A stretch of 64,000 nt of DNA from Anaerorhabdus sp036641015 (GCF_036641015.1 NZ_JAVWFO010000002.1:1-64000), one strand, 5' to 3'; shown: positions 1 to 8,991, counted from the stretch's first letter. Notes: generated from the letters alone by a model not told the origin. Translations and numbers: made by a program.

Positions 1-51
1 TCATAGTCAATGTTTTATTTATTTACATTGTCTACTTTAGAGTGATCTTAT

Positions 52-87
52 CAAAACGGTTTTGCTTTTTTTTTTTTTTTTTTTTTT
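52..87 (+). terminator. Terminator-like hairpin and long T-tract just upstream of the intron
   Basis: A 5-bp stem (CAAAA/TTTTG, loop CGG) at 52-64 is followed by C and an uninterrupted run of T from 66 to 87. This is the kind of site, just downstream of an intrinsic terminator, that class C group II introns use. The short stem means its terminator activity is uncertain; the T-run may have lengthened secondarily. Confidence 0.5.
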
Positions 88-2012
88 GGTACGCCAAGCA
101 TGGCGGTAAATCTAGGTGGTGAAAGTCCACTGTGGGGGTAATCACCGTGATAGCCAACCACTAGCTAAAGTCAAGGGTGTCCATCGTGAGGTGGAATCTG
201 GAGGAAGATGAAGGCAAAACTCTGGTCTGAGGAATACAAATCACATCAGGCTTGTAACAGAGGGCGAATGTGCCAAACAACATAAACCCAAAATATCACG
301 GATGTACTGTTATAAGTAAATGTGGCAGATGGATGGAGTGAAAGATTACTGACCTTATCTTGGGAGGTCTTGCATTCTGTACCAAATATTTGCAGTGATG
401 CAAAAGTGGGATGCAAGAAGTCAGCAGAAGTCGTAGTAGTGTAGAAGTTTCCCCATAAAGGGCACCTAAAGGTGTGTAATGGAAATGGAGCGAAGGACAG
501 AACAGATTTATCAGTTATTGAAGTAGTGATTGAAACATCATACGAAATCATGGGAAAGTGAAAAAGCTAGAGCCACGGAAACGAGAAAAGGAAGAACTGG
601 AAGCTAGTATGATGAAAGACGAAAAGAATGGAGGTAACGAAGTGTGACAACTGAAAGAAGTTTAATAGAAGAAATGCTAAGGGATGAAAATCTTAATCAA
701 GCATATCTTCGAGTAGTGCAAAACAAAGGTAGTGCAGGAATTGATGGAATGGAAACCAAAGATTTAAAGGATTACCTAGGTGAGCACACGGAAGAAATCA
801 AAGAAGAGATACGATTAAAGAAATACAAACCGAGTCCAGTTAAAAGAGTGGAAATACCAAAACCTGATGGAGGAACTAGAAATCTAGGAATACCAACAGT
901 AATGGATAGATTTGTCCAACAGGCAATCGTTCAAGTACTAACGCCAATCTATGAGCCAAAGTTTAGTGAAACAAGTTATGGCTTTAGACCAAATAAGTAT
1001 TGTGAGATGGCGATTATAAAAGCACTTGAATATATGAATGATGGTTTTGAATGGATAGTGGATATTGATTTAGAAAAGTTCTTTGATACGGTAGACCATG
1101 ACAGATTAATTTCACTAGTGATGAAAGATGTAAAAGATGGAGCGATAGTATCGTTGATACGTAAGTTTTTAGTAAGTGGAATAATAATTGATGATGAATT
1201 TAAAGAGTCAGTTATAGGAACACCACAGGGAGGGAATTTGTCGCCATTACTAAGCAATGTTGTGCTAAATGAATTGGATAAAGAGCTTGAAGCACGAGGA
1301 TTGCGTTTTACAAGATATGCAGATGATTGCATTATATTAGTTGGTAGTGGTAAAGCAGCAGATAGAATAATGGAAAGTGTGAGTGCCTTTATAGAAAAGA
1401 AACTGAAACTAAAAGTCAATATGACAAAAAGTAAAGTAAGCAAACCAACTGAAATTAAATATTTAGGATTTGGGTTTTATAAAGATAAGTATTCAAATAT
1501 GTATAAAGCACTTCCGCATGAAAAATCAGTACAAAAACTAAAAGTAAAACTTAAAGCATTAACATCACGAAGTTGGTCAGTGAGCATGGAATATCGATTA
1601 CTTAAAATTAAGCAGATAATCGTTGGATGGGTAAATTATTATCGTATTGTGAACATCAAAATGAAATGTGTAAAAATTGATAATTGGATAAGATTTCGAT
1701 TACGAATGTGCATATGGAAGCAGTGGAAAAAGATATCAACAAAATTAAAAGCTTTAGTGAAACTAGGGATACCCAAAAGAAAAGCATGGGAGTGGGCAAA
1801 TACTCGAAAAGAATATGCAAGAGTAGCGAAATCAATTATTATGACACGCTCTGTAACCAACCAACGGCTAAAACAAAAAGGACTAGTATCGCTACTAGAC
1901 CAGTATCAGTTGAAACATATTTTAGTGTAAATTTGAACCGCCGTGTGCCGAACGGCATGCACGGTGGTGTGAGAGGTCGGTAGATAAATTAATTATCTAC
2001 CCCCTACTCGAT
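88..2012 (+). mobile_element. Group II intron (class C-like) with intron-encoded protein
   Basis: The segment begins near GGTACGCC directly after the T-tract and ends near CTACTCGAT at 2004-2012. It holds about 550 nt of structured non-coding RNA, then the reverse transcriptase gene, then a domain V/VI-like 3' end. The domain V hairpin at about 1936-1970 has paired CCGCCGTG and CACGGTGG arms around a GCCGAACGGC tip, and is followed by the domain VI-like stem GTAGATAA/TTATCTAC. The exact 5' base (88 or 89) is inferred from the group II GUGYG-type start and the exon T-tract. The 3' exon resumes at 2013 beside an ISL3 transposase fragment. The protein is intact, so the element could be active. 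Confidence 0.85.
644..1930 (+). CDS. ltrA: Group II intron-encoded reverse transcriptase/maturase
   Basis: This 428-residue protein carries the reverse transcriptase fingers and palm: the substrate-loop motif TPQGG at about 193-197 and the catalytic YADD box at 225-228. An X/maturase (GIIM) domain with the GWVNYY-type motif covers roughly 290-420. It would reverse-transcribe and help splice the surrounding intron RNA. No C-terminal HNH endonuclease is present, and the length and N-terminus (ENLNQAYLRVVQNKG) match class C intron proteins, which insert after terminators. The frame is intact from the GTG at 644; GAGGTAACGAA lies just upstream. Open frames on the opposite strand and in frame 1 inside this gene are shadows. 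Confidence 0.93.
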   Translation: MTTERSLIEEMLRDENLNQAYLRVVQNKGSAGIDGMETKDLKDYLGEHTEEIKEEIRLKKYKPSPVKRVEIPKPDGGTRNLGIPTVMDRFVQQAIVQVLTPIYEPKFSETSYGFRPNKYCEMAIIKALEYMNDGFEWIVDIDLEKFFDTVDHDRLISLVMKDVKDGAIVSLIRKFLVSGIIIDDEFKESVIGTPQGGNLSPLLSNVVLNELDKELEARGLRFTRYADDCIILVGSGKAADRIMESVSAFIEKKLKLKVNMTKSKVSKPTEIKYLGFGFYKDKYSNMYKALPHEKSVQKLKVKLKALTSRSWSVSMEYRLLKIKQIIVGWVNYYRIVNIKMKCVKIDNWIRFRLRMCIWKQWKKISTKLKALVKLGIPKRKAWEWANTRKEYARVAKSIIMTRSVTNQRLKQKGLVSLLDQYQLKHILV

Positions 2013-2027
2013 CGAACACCAAACAGA

Positions 2028-2432
2028 TTATTTCTTATAAGGACCTCTAGGATCTATTTTGATTTTCTTGGAATGACACTCGCTATTTAATGAGAAATTA
2101 ATTGTTTTATTGAAACAGTAGAGAGCACGGCATCTAAGTCTTTGAAAATTGCGAACTCCATTAGAAACAAGCTCAATCTTATCGATCCTACCATTCATAT
2201 TTTCCATAGGTCCATTACTTATTCTTCGGTTAAGTACAGTATGAAATGAGTTGAGAATATATTCTTTGTATTTAACTAGCATTGAAGCAATAGGAATAAA
2301 TTCTATGATTTCAGACTTGGTAAAATCTTGGATCAAAATATCTAAGAAAGCAGGAGCATCTCTTAATAGATGATCTTTTTTAATACCTAAATTACGTAAG
2401 AAAATATGAAAAAAAAGATAATTATTTATCAA
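2028..2432 (-). pseudogene. Truncated ISL3-family transposase (C-terminal fragment)
   Basis: About 115 residues resemble the C-terminal end of the DDE transposase of ISL3-type elements, with the family motif RRISNGPMEN and the following NGRIDKI...GVRNFQR stretch, ending in a normal stop. Full ISL3 transposases exceed 400 residues, so the N-terminal zinc-binding region and most of the DDE core are absent. The first ~15 residues of the open frame are probably flanking sequence. The group II intron lies 16 bases downstream of the stop codon, so it appears to have landed in or beside the end of this old insertion sequence. Non-functional remnant. Confidence 0.8.
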
Positions 2433-2611
2433 TATTTTAATGAAATAAAGTCAATTTTAATTAATAAAAAATTATTGAAATATACCGGAAAAGTAAATCC
2501 ATATGATAATGTCATCATGTAATCTTTCTGTAGAACATTAAAAAGGAGCTCATTAATGACGCACATTACGCACATCTAAAACAAGTTCAACATTTGATAA
2601 TTTCAATGTTG

Positions 2612-3289
2612 CTAATTGCGGTATTGATCCAAGATATTAGAATAAAATGAGTCTTCTTTGTTCGTTTGTTGAAGAGTATAATTATTTTCGATATATTTTA
2701 CTGTTGTTTCAAGATATTTCACTAAAATATCAGTGGGGAAAGACTTTTGGAAATCACAAGTACTTTGATCAAAACAAGATAGCATCACTTCATTGTATTC
2801 ATAATAGTATTCAACTAAAAAGTTATGAATTATACTGTGAGCGGTACTGTAACCATACCTTTTTTTGATTTTCTCATTACCACAGTTATCACCATCATAA
2901 ACATTTGTTAAATAATAGTATGTACATCCATTGAACGAAAGATAGTTTTCTTTAAAATCAAATACTTCCAAAAATCGTCCCAATTCTAAATCACCAAAAT
3001 ATTTTACGAGTTTGAATTCATTTAAATTCAATACTTCATAGTCATCAGGACCTTTATAGATAAGGAAAATGTTTGTTTCAATTTCTTTAACCCAGTTATA
3101 TTTGTTTAGGTTAACATAGTACTGAATAGGATCTTCATTAAGACTATCAAAAATATGAGTAGGTTCAAAAGTAGGTGTAGGAGTTGCTTCAAGAATATCT
3201 GGTGATGGTATAGGGGTTTTTTCTGGATTGTTCTTTACATTTGTTGAACATGAAGTAAGTAACAGTAACATAATTAATAGAAATTTCAT
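2612..3289 (-). CDS. Putative lipoprotein of unknown function
   Basis: The 225-residue product starts with a short SPase II signal (lipobox LLTSC, Cys about residue 14), so it should be anchored to the outer face of the membrane. A Pro/Thr linker (TPIPSP...TPTPTFEPT) follows, then a ~175-residue domain that I do not recognise. The mature part has two Cys pairs (NGCTYYYL...DNCGN and SCFDQSTC), which could form disulfides. AGAGGT upstream of the ATG supports the start. The same lipobox plus Pro/Thr-linker layout recurs in the lipoproteins at 30830 and 34573. The gene stands alone between the IS remnant and a non-coding stretch. Confidence 0.65.
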   Translation of the reverse strand: MKFLLIMLLLLTSCSTNVKNNPEKTPIPSPDILEATPTPTFEPTHIFDSLNEDPIQYYVNLNKYNWVKEIETNIFLIYKGPDDYEVLNLNEFKLVKYFGDLELGRFLEVFDFKENYLSFNGCTYYYLTNVYDGDNCGNEKIKKRYGYSTAHSIIHNFLVEYYYEYNEVMLSCFDQSTCDFQKSFPTDILVKYLETTVKYIENNYTLQQTNKEDSFYSNILDQYRN

Positions 3290-3528
3290 TAAGTTTACCT
3301 CTTTTATTTATATTAACATAGTCATAAATCAATATAAAGATATCTCAATTCATATTTCTGTATTTCATTAGTAGATATTATATATTTAAATAAAATTTTC
3401 AAATGAACTATCATATGTGATTAAATGCTAGATTCAGTGAGGAACTAGTAAGAAGTTAATAATAATTAATTGTATATTATTCATGTAAGAAGTAGCGCGA
3501 AAATTACAATGAAAAAGGAGAAATTTAT

Positions 3529-3651
3529 ATGGCAAAAGTTTTAATAGACGATTTACTTAAATACAATCAGTGGACAATAACGCAAGCATCTCAAACACAA
3601 CTAAATACAGCGTATTACTCAATAGAAGGCGGATATTCTTGGGATTTATAG
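3529..3651 (+). CDS. Small 40-residue peptide, unknown function
   Basis: An ATG at 3529 follows a good ribosome site (AAAAAGGAG at 3511-3519, spacing 9) and opens a 40-codon frame ending in TAG at 3649-3651. The N-terminal half is Leu/Ile/Lys/Asp-rich (MAKVLIDDLLKYNQW); the C-terminal half is polar and ends EGGYSWDL. There is no membrane segment and no cysteine. The layout would suit a leader plus core peptide, but no modification enzyme is adjacent, so function is open. The rest of 3290-3865 holds only A+T-rich spacer, a short palindrome (CTGTGTTGAACACAG, 3738-3752) and the hairpin at 3818. The gene call rests on the ribosome site and clean frame only. Confidence 0.45.
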   Translation: MAKVLIDDLLKYNQWTITQASQTQLNTAYYSIEGGYSWDL

Positions 3652-3817
3652 TTTTAAGAATTTGTTGATGTATCTTGTTAAAAATTAAAATAATTCGATA
3701 TATAAAGATGCAAAAGTAGATATGTATAAATAATAGTCTGTGTTGAACACAGGTTCTAATTAATGATTTGCTAATTCATCTAATGTGGTTGTATTTAGCA
3801 GGTAATATAAAAAAGTA

Positions 3818-3854
3818 GGATGAATTGGTATCGAAGATACTAGTTCATCCTTTT
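3818..3854. terminator. Bidirectional intrinsic terminator
   Basis: A 15-bp stem (GGATGAATTGGTATC / GATACTAGTTCATCC, two G-U wobbles) with a GAA loop is followed by TTTTGTG on the plus strand. On the minus strand it is followed by CTACTTTTTT. It lies between the small peptide gene and the convergent 3' end of the glycosyltransferase gene at 3866 and can serve both. Confidence 0.75.
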
Positions 3855-3865
3855 GTGTAGGTCAG

Positions 3866-5746
3866 TTATTCGGTATATTGTTCGCAAAAATTAACTGGCT
3901 TATGAGTATATAATTTCATGCTGTAAAACTTAGATAATTTATCAGCTTCTTCTGGGTTTAAGTTTTCAAATGTGAAAACAGCATTTGATCCGTTTAATGA
4001 GATGCATCGTGCAGATATTTTGATATTATAATTTAATATTTCGAAAATATATATATCGTTAAGTTTGAACATCGATGATGTATTTTGATCAAGATCACAC
4101 ATTCTAAAACCATTATAGTTAAAGCGGTTTATTTTGAAAACTTGGTCATTGTATGATACGGATTCGTCGATTATGATGCTTAATGCATCGGCATCATTAA
4201 TGACTTCTCTAGTTTTAGCGGCTGAAATAGCAAATATTAATCCATATAGATTGAATATAGACCATCCAATTGATAATATTAATCCTAATGAATATGCTGA
4301 ACCGCTAAATACTTTTATTAATCCAATGATAACGGCAATAATTAACCATATAGTTAATATAATATGTGGCATTACTGTTTTGTAATCAAATTTAGTGTCA
4401 TAAGATACTTCTTTTTTAGTTACTTTAAATACTTTTTCGTGTATAAATAATTCTTTAATTATTGCGCTAGCGTGAATAGGAGCTACAAAACTATCATAAA
4501 TATGAGAAGTAGATAATGTTCTTATGTTAGGTATATATAATCTAAATGAAAGTGTAATTAACAACAAAGGTGGTATAAAAAATAATAAGAATGATTTCAA
4601 ATTTGAATTTACAATGAATATACCAAATATTAAGAATAGTGATGGAACAATCATGTATATTAGTTTTTGGAATGAGGTTAACCAGTAGAATAATGCATTA
4701 TAATAACATAACTTTTGTTTAATAGATAACCCTTTCATCTTAAATGGACTATGGTGTCTAAATACTTGCATAGCACCTCTTGCCCATCTTTGGCGTTGTG
4801 CTGCTAATTCATGGACATTATAAGGAGTAATACCTAATGCATATACTTCATTGATATAAATAGTCTTAAATCCATTTTCTTGAAGTAATAACCCTGTTGC
4901 CATATCTTCGGTAATACTATCGGTAGGAATGCCACCAATTTTTTCAATGGCGCTTCTTCTCATAATAGAATTTGTTCCAATATGAATTAAAGCATTGTTT
5001 CTAGCTAATGCAGGTTCAAAAAAACGCATAAATAATTCTTGCTCATTATATAAAGAACTATTCATAAGTTGGAAAGGATCTTTATTGTAAAATGCTTGAG
5101 GATATTGTACCAATGCAACATTTTCATCTTTAAATTTTGTAATAGCACGGAACATAAAATTCTCTTTGACCATGAAGTCGGCATCTAAAACAACAAAGAA
5201 TTCGCCGTTTGTTTTACTTAATGCATAGTTAATATTTCCAGCTTTACCATGTTCATTTGTAGGTCTTGAAATATAGTAAAAGCCAAATTTACTACATAAT
5301 GATTCAAGTTCAGAACGATGTCCATCATCACATATAAATATTTTTTTATTTGGATATGGTAATACTTTTGCGATATTAGCGGTTGCCAGTACAAGTCGGA
5401 TATCTTCATTATATGTGCATATAAAGAAATCCACGCTTGGTGTGAAACTTGTATCTACGTATATATTAGTTGTGCATATAGGTGAATAATCATGGATTAA
5501 TAAAATGAAAAGAGAAAATACAATTAATCCTATAAGTTCCGCTATAAAGAAGATAATTCCAACAAAGATTGATATTGGAGAATTAAATGGCAAAGTGAAA
5601 AATCCACGCCAAAAAATGTAGGTCACAAGTATAGCTACCGAGAAGTATGCAAATAATTTTTTTGCGGTAGGGTAGCGATGTGCCAAGTAGTAAAAAACTA
5701 AAACAAAGGCTATAAATATAGATAAAATAAACAATGTATCTTTCAT
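3866..5746 (-). CDS. Membrane glycosyltransferase family 2, cellulose-synthase-like, with C-terminal PilZ-like region
   Basis: The 626-residue protein has two to three N-terminal membrane helices (1-85), a cytosolic GT2 domain, then further helices from about 340 to 500. Catalytic motifs of processive beta-glycan synthases are all visible: DDG at 140-142, DAD at 188-190, TED at 279-281 and QRQRW at 317-321. The tail (about 510-626, with NRFNYNGFRMCDL) looks like a degenerate PilZ/beta-barrel domain, which in BcsA binds c-di-GMP; binding is not established here because a clear RxxxR motif is not seen. It probably polymerises and exports a cell-surface polysaccharide. No BcsB- or PgaB-like partner is adjacent. 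The start at 5746 has only a weak ribosome site (TTAGGT). Confidence 0.85.
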   Translation of the reverse strand: MKDTLFILSIFIAFVLVFYYLAHRYPTAKKLFAYFSVAILVTYIFWRGFFTLPFNSPISIFVGIIFFIAELIGLIVFSLFILLIHDYSPICTTNIYVDTSFTPSVDFFICTYNEDIRLVLATANIAKVLPYPNKKIFICDDGHRSELESLCSKFGFYYISRPTNEHGKAGNINYALSKTNGEFFVVLDADFMVKENFMFRAITKFKDENVALVQYPQAFYNKDPFQLMNSSLYNEQELFMRFFEPALARNNALIHIGTNSIMRRSAIEKIGGIPTDSITEDMATGLLLQENGFKTIYINEVYALGITPYNVHELAAQRQRWARGAMQVFRHHSPFKMKGLSIKQKLCYYNALFYWLTSFQKLIYMIVPSLFLIFGIFIVNSNLKSFLLFFIPPLLLITLSFRLYIPNIRTLSTSHIYDSFVAPIHASAIIKELFIHEKVFKVTKKEVSYDTKFDYKTVMPHIILTIWLIIAVIIGLIKVFSGSAYSLGLILSIGWSIFNLYGLIFAISAAKTREVINDADALSIIIDESVSYNDQVFKINRFNYNGFRMCDLDQNTSSMFKLNDIYIFEILNYNIKISARCISLNGSNAVFTFENLNPEEADKLSKFYSMKLYTHKPVNFCEQYTE

Positions 5747-5815
5747 AATGATACCTAATCTTGCTTTCTATTTTTATATTATTACTAGTGGCTTAAATAT
5801 GCAATTGTAGTGATT

Positions 5816-7033
5816 TTAATCAAGATTATACTTGTCTTCAATGATTTGTAATATAGCACATGAAAATAATAATTCATTGGTTAAGTGGCTATCACTGATT
5901 TCTATTTCGAGCAGTTCTTTGATTCTTTGTATACGGTAATTAACAGTGTTTCTGTGAATAAATAAGACCTCTGCAGTTTCCTTGACACTGTGATTAAACT
6001 CTAAATAAGTTCGAAGAGTTTTGATATATTCAGTGTCTTCTTCTTTCTCTTGGGTGTATAGATGATAGAGTTTTTGGTTGCAATAGTACGGTAATTCACT
6101 GATGTCAAATTTGCTTAATAGGTCAAACTGCTTAATTTGATCATAGTAAATAATAGATTCTTTTTTTAGTAAGAATTTACGGAAATAGATAGATGATTTT
6201 GCTTCTTTTATATAATGCTTAAATTCGTATAAGTCATGAAAAGTATCGCTTACACCCATAATTAATTCTTTTTTATTTAGATAACTATCTAATTTTTTGT
6301 TATATAAAGAATCTTTTATTTTGGCTAAATCTATTAATATTATTAATAATTGATTATTGATGATGATTGTTGACTTTGGAAAGAATGATAAGATTTCATT
6401 TTTAAAATTGTCTTCCCTTGCGTTATAGGATGTAAAATGTTTTAAATCAACACAGGCAACTTGATATTGAGTTTGAATATTTACATTACAACTAGATACG
6501 CGGTCGATAAAGTGTAGTTTATTAATGAAGGAATCATTTGATAACTCAAATAATATTTCTTCGAAAGTTGCGGCATGATTAGTATAATCACGATGATTAA
6601 AGGCGATTTCTTTTGCTAATAGACTTGCTACTAATAGATATAATGAGTTATCTACTTTGTCTAAACAATCGTTAACATCGGTTATATTTAAGTAACCCAT
6701 TATTTTTCCTTTATATATCATTTTAAGAAAACGTCGAGTGTATTTGCTGATTTCTGTTACGGTAATGCAATCGATGTGTTTGGTGTGGTCAACATGTTGA
6801 TTCCAATTGTTTAGTGTAGCACCAAATTCTAAGGTGATATATCCTCTTTTGGTAGCATTTGTCCAAGCACTATCATCTACTGTAAATGTCTTTGAATAAG
6901 CAATTATATTATATGAATTGCTGATGATAACAAGTGGGTTATTAAGAAGATGGGATGCAATGTTTACTAACTCACCAAAGTCTTCTCCCTTAATTGCAGC
7001 TTCAATTAATTGATCCTTTTTACTTAATTTCAT
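5816..7033 (-). CDS. PucR/CdaR-family transcriptional regulator
   Basis: About 405 residues. The C-terminal ~60 residues form a PucR-type helix-turn-helix (NHSVKETAEVLFIHRNTVNYRIQRIKELL), the family signature that recognises an activator site after an N-terminal sensory region. The N-terminal and central parts lack a recognisable named ligand domain but resemble the GGDEF-like/sensor layout of sugar-diacid and purine regulators. The ATG at 7033 is chosen over the GTG nine codons upstream because AAGGAGCT sits seven bases before it. The gene is divergent from the SDR/KdgT pair across a 140-bp intergenic region containing a perfect palindrome, so it very likely controls those two genes, perhaps in response to a sugar acid. 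Confidence 0.83.
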   Translation of the reverse strand: MKLSKKDQLIEAAIKGEDFGELVNIASHLLNNPLVIISNSYNIIAYSKTFTVDDSAWTNATKRGYITLEFGATLNNWNQHVDHTKHIDCITVTEISKYTRRFLKMIYKGKIMGYLNITDVNDCLDKVDNSLYLLVASLLAKEIAFNHRDYTNHAATFEEILFELSNDSFINKLHFIDRVSSCNVNIQTQYQVACVDLKHFTSYNAREDNFKNEILSFFPKSTIIINNQLLIILIDLAKIKDSLYNKKLDSYLNKKELIMGVSDTFHDLYEFKHYIKEAKSSIYFRKFLLKKESIIYYDQIKQFDLLSKFDISELPYYCNQKLYHLYTQEKEEDTEYIKTLRTYLEFNHSVKETAEVLFIHRNTVNYRIQRIKELLEIEISDSHLTNELLFSCAILQIIEDKYNLD

Positions 7034-7062
7034 AGTTTTAGCTCCTTGTGCTGTTAGCACAA

Positions 7063-7122
7063 ATTATACACTAATTCTTATGCTAGATAAACATGTTAAT
7101 TAATTAACAACTAACATATAAT
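7063..7122. promoter_or_regulatory. Divergent promoter region with 16-bp palindromic operator candidate
   Basis: TGTTAATTAATTAACA at 7094-7109 is a perfect palindrome. It overlaps the -35 position of a plus-strand promoter whose -10 is TATAAT at 7117-7122 (17-bp spacer from TGTTAA at 7094-7099). A minus-strand -10 (TATAAT read on the minus strand, 7063-7068) can serve the regulator gene. The position is suitable for a regulator acting on both divergent genes. Binding is inferred, not shown. Confidence 0.55.
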
Positions 7123-7173
7123 CAATTTGTGATTTAAATATCAAATGATTGTACAATTTAAGGAGGACAAAAC

Positions 7174-7923
7174 ATGTTTGATTTTAGCAACAAAGTAGCC
7201 ATTATTACAGGAGCTGCACAAGGTATTGGTAAAGAAACTGCTAAAGGAGTTATTAATGGCGGTGGAAAAGTTGTAATTTGTGATATCAATGAAGAAATTG
7301 GAAATGCAACTAAAAATGAATTTGGTGATTCAGCATATTTTTACAAAATTGATTTAGGTGATAGTAAAAATATAAGAGAAGTTATTGGTAAGATTCTTAA
7401 AGATTTAGACCATGTTGATGTATTGATTAACTGTGGTGGAGTTATTAGTAAGAATTCATTTGAAAATATCTCTGATGAAGAATGGGAAAGAACAATTCGT
7501 ATTAATTTAACAGGTACTTTTGCTACGTGTAGTGAAATATTCCCTTACTTCAAAGATAAAGGAAAAGGTAGAATCGTTAATATATCATCTGTTGCTGGTA
7601 AAATTGGTGGTGGTTTATTAGGTACTGCTGCATACGCAAGTAGTAAAGCTGGCGTTAATGGTTTAACTAAAGCTATCGCTAAAGAAGGTGGTAAATATGG
7701 TATTAGTTGTAATGCTGTATGTCCATCATTTACACATACTAGTATGACAACAAGTTTACAAGCAGATGCAGAAAAGAATGCAAAAGTAATTAGTATGATT
7801 CCATTAGGACGTGCTGCTGAACCAGTTGAAATTGCTCAAATGATTTTATTCTTTGCATCAGATGCTGCAAGTTTCGTAAATGGCGAAATTGGCGATTGTG
7901 ATGGCGGAATAGTATTAGACTAG
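7174..7923 (+). CDS. Short-chain dehydrogenase/reductase (KduD/FabG-like)
   Basis: A 249-residue classical SDR. The cofactor motif TGAAQGIG lies at about 12-19, the active-site Ser is in NISSVAG (~140) and the YASSK (YxxxK) pair is near 155-159; NCGG replaces the usual NNAG. The C-terminal end has the usual GEIGDCDGGIVLD. It should oxidise or reduce a hydroxyl/keto group with NAD(P). Substrate is not readable from sequence. Coupling to a KdgT-type permease eight bases downstream and to a PucR/CdaR-type regulator suggests a sugar-acid or 2-keto-3-deoxy-sugar pathway (KduD-like), with FabG-like generic reductase as the alternative. The start has AAGGAGGA eight bases upstream. Confidence 0.85.
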   Translation: MFDFSNKVAIITGAAQGIGKETAKGVINGGGKVVICDINEEIGNATKNEFGDSAYFYKIDLGDSKNIREVIGKILKDLDHVDVLINCGGVISKNSFENISDEEWERTIRINLTGTFATCSEIFPYFKDKGKGRIVNISSVAGKIGGGLLGTAAYASSKAGVNGLTKAIAKEGGKYGISCNAVCPSFTHTSMTTSLQADAEKNAKVISMIPLGRAAEPVEIAQMILFFASDAASFVNGEIGDCDGGIVLD

Positions 7924-7931
7924 GTGAACAT

Positions 7932-8891
7932 ATGAAAAACTTTAAAATTCCAAGAATACCAGGAGATACGATTGTATATCCGATGATTATTGGTGTGTTG
8001 CTTAATTCCTTTGTTCCTCAAATTTTAAACATTGGCGGATTTTTCACAAGTGTTAAAAGTGGTACAGGGGCCCTAGTAGGTGTCTTCTTATTCTTCCTAG
8101 GTGCTAGTTTAGATATTAAAAGTACACCTAAAGCAGTTAAAAAAGGTGCTGTAATTATTATTACAAAAATTGCTGTTGCTGTAGCTATTGGTTTAGCAAT
8201 TGCCTTTATTTTCAATGATAGTTTCTTAGGTTTATCATCTCTAGCTGTTATTGGTGGTATTTCAGTAGCCAATAATGCTTTATATTCAGGTATTACTGCA
8301 CAATTTGGTGATGATAGCGACAAAGGTGCTGTTGCGATTACTTCACTAAGTGTAGGACCTACAGTAACGATGATTGTGCTTAGTAGTGCAGGCTTGGCAA
8401 GTATTTCGATAGGACCAATTATTGGATCAATTCTTCCTCTTATCCTAGGTCTAGTACTTGGTAGTTGTTTCCCCTTCCTTAAGAAGGCACTTTCAAGTTG
8501 TGTAACTGGTTCAATCATCGTTGTTGGTTTTGCATTAGGAGCTAACATGAGTATTGTTCAATTATTCCAAGGAGGACTTTCTGGAATTCTATTAGGAGTA
8601 ATTACTTCAGTTGTAGTTGGTATTATTACAATTGTAATGGATAAAGTAACTGGTGGTAGTGGTGTGGCAGGAGCGGCTATTTCAAGTACTGCTGCAAGTG
8701 CAATTGCTAATCCAGCTGCATTGGCAGAAGTAGATGCTGCATATCTTGCAATTGCACCAATTGCGACTTCTCAAATTGCTGCATCAGTAATTATTACTTC
8801 TTTCTTAACTCCAGCTATTACAGGATTTATCTATAAACAAAATCAAAAGAAATTAGCTAAAAAAGAAAGTTTAACACAAGCAATAAATTAA
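7932..8891 (+). CDS. 2-keto-3-deoxygluconate permease family transporter (KdgT-like)
   Basis: A 319-residue integral membrane protein with about ten hydrophobic helices and the KdgT-family opening IPRIPGDTIVYPMIIGVLLN, plus repeated small-residue motifs such as FLGASLDIK and GGSGVAGAAISSTAASAIAN. KdgT carriers are proton symporters for 2-keto-3-deoxygluconate and related sugar acids. It follows the SDR gene by eight bases with its own weak ribosome site (TAGGTG), so the two are co-transcribed. The substrate may differ from KDG because no KdgK/KdgA genes are next to it. Confidence 0.85.
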   Translation: MKNFKIPRIPGDTIVYPMIIGVLLNSFVPQILNIGGFFTSVKSGTGALVGVFLFFLGASLDIKSTPKAVKKGAVIIITKIAVAVAIGLAIAFIFNDSFLGLSSLAVIGGISVANNALYSGITAQFGDDSDKGAVAITSLSVGPTVTMIVLSSAGLASISIGPIIGSILPLILGLVLGSCFPFLKKALSSCVTGSIIVVGFALGANMSIVQLFQGGLSGILLGVITSVVVGIITIVMDKVTGGSGVAGAAISSTAASAIANPAALAEVDAAYLAIAPIATSQIAASVIITSFLTPAITGFIYKQNQKKLAKKESLTQAIN

Positions 8892-8911
8892 TGAATTACT
8901 ATTTTAAATAC

Positions 8912-8942
8912 AAGTCTATGTCATAAGATATAGGCTTTTATT
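8912..8942 (+). terminator. Probable terminator after the permease gene
   Basis: The stem AAGTCTAT/ATAGGCTT (one wobble) is followed by TTATTATG, 20 bases after the permease stop. The stem is short and the T-run broken, so termination may be partial. A TATAAT at 8966-8971 beyond it is a likely -10 for the patatin gene. Confidence 0.45.
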
Positions 8943-8991
8943 ATGACTAAACATTGATACTATTGTATAATATTAATAAGAGGTGTATACA

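Noticed and set aside
246..551. 101-codon open frame on the minus strand
   Set aside because: Lies wholly inside the structured non-coding 5' part of the group II intron, has no ribosome site and no recognisable protein features.
976..1443. 155-codon minus-strand frame opposite the reverse transcriptase
   Set aside because: Antisense shadow of a gene with clear RT motifs; composition is an artefact of the complementary strand.
1684..1983. Plus-strand frame running past the RT stop into domain V
   Set aside because: Out-of-frame overlap with the maturase end and the conserved intron RNA; no start signal.
2556..2576. Six-residue mini-ORF (MTHITHI-like) after AAAAGGAG
   Set aside because: A ribosome-site-like string is present, but seven codons with no downstream partner gene on the plus strand give nothing to support a leader peptide.
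3738..3752. Palindrome CTGTGTTGAACACAG
   Set aside because: Short, in a non-coding spacer, no T-run and no adjacent promoter; a chance hairpin cannot be excluded.
8018..8548. 176-codon minus-strand frame opposite the permease
   Set aside because: Mirror of a strongly hydrophobic gene with good family match; no independent signal.
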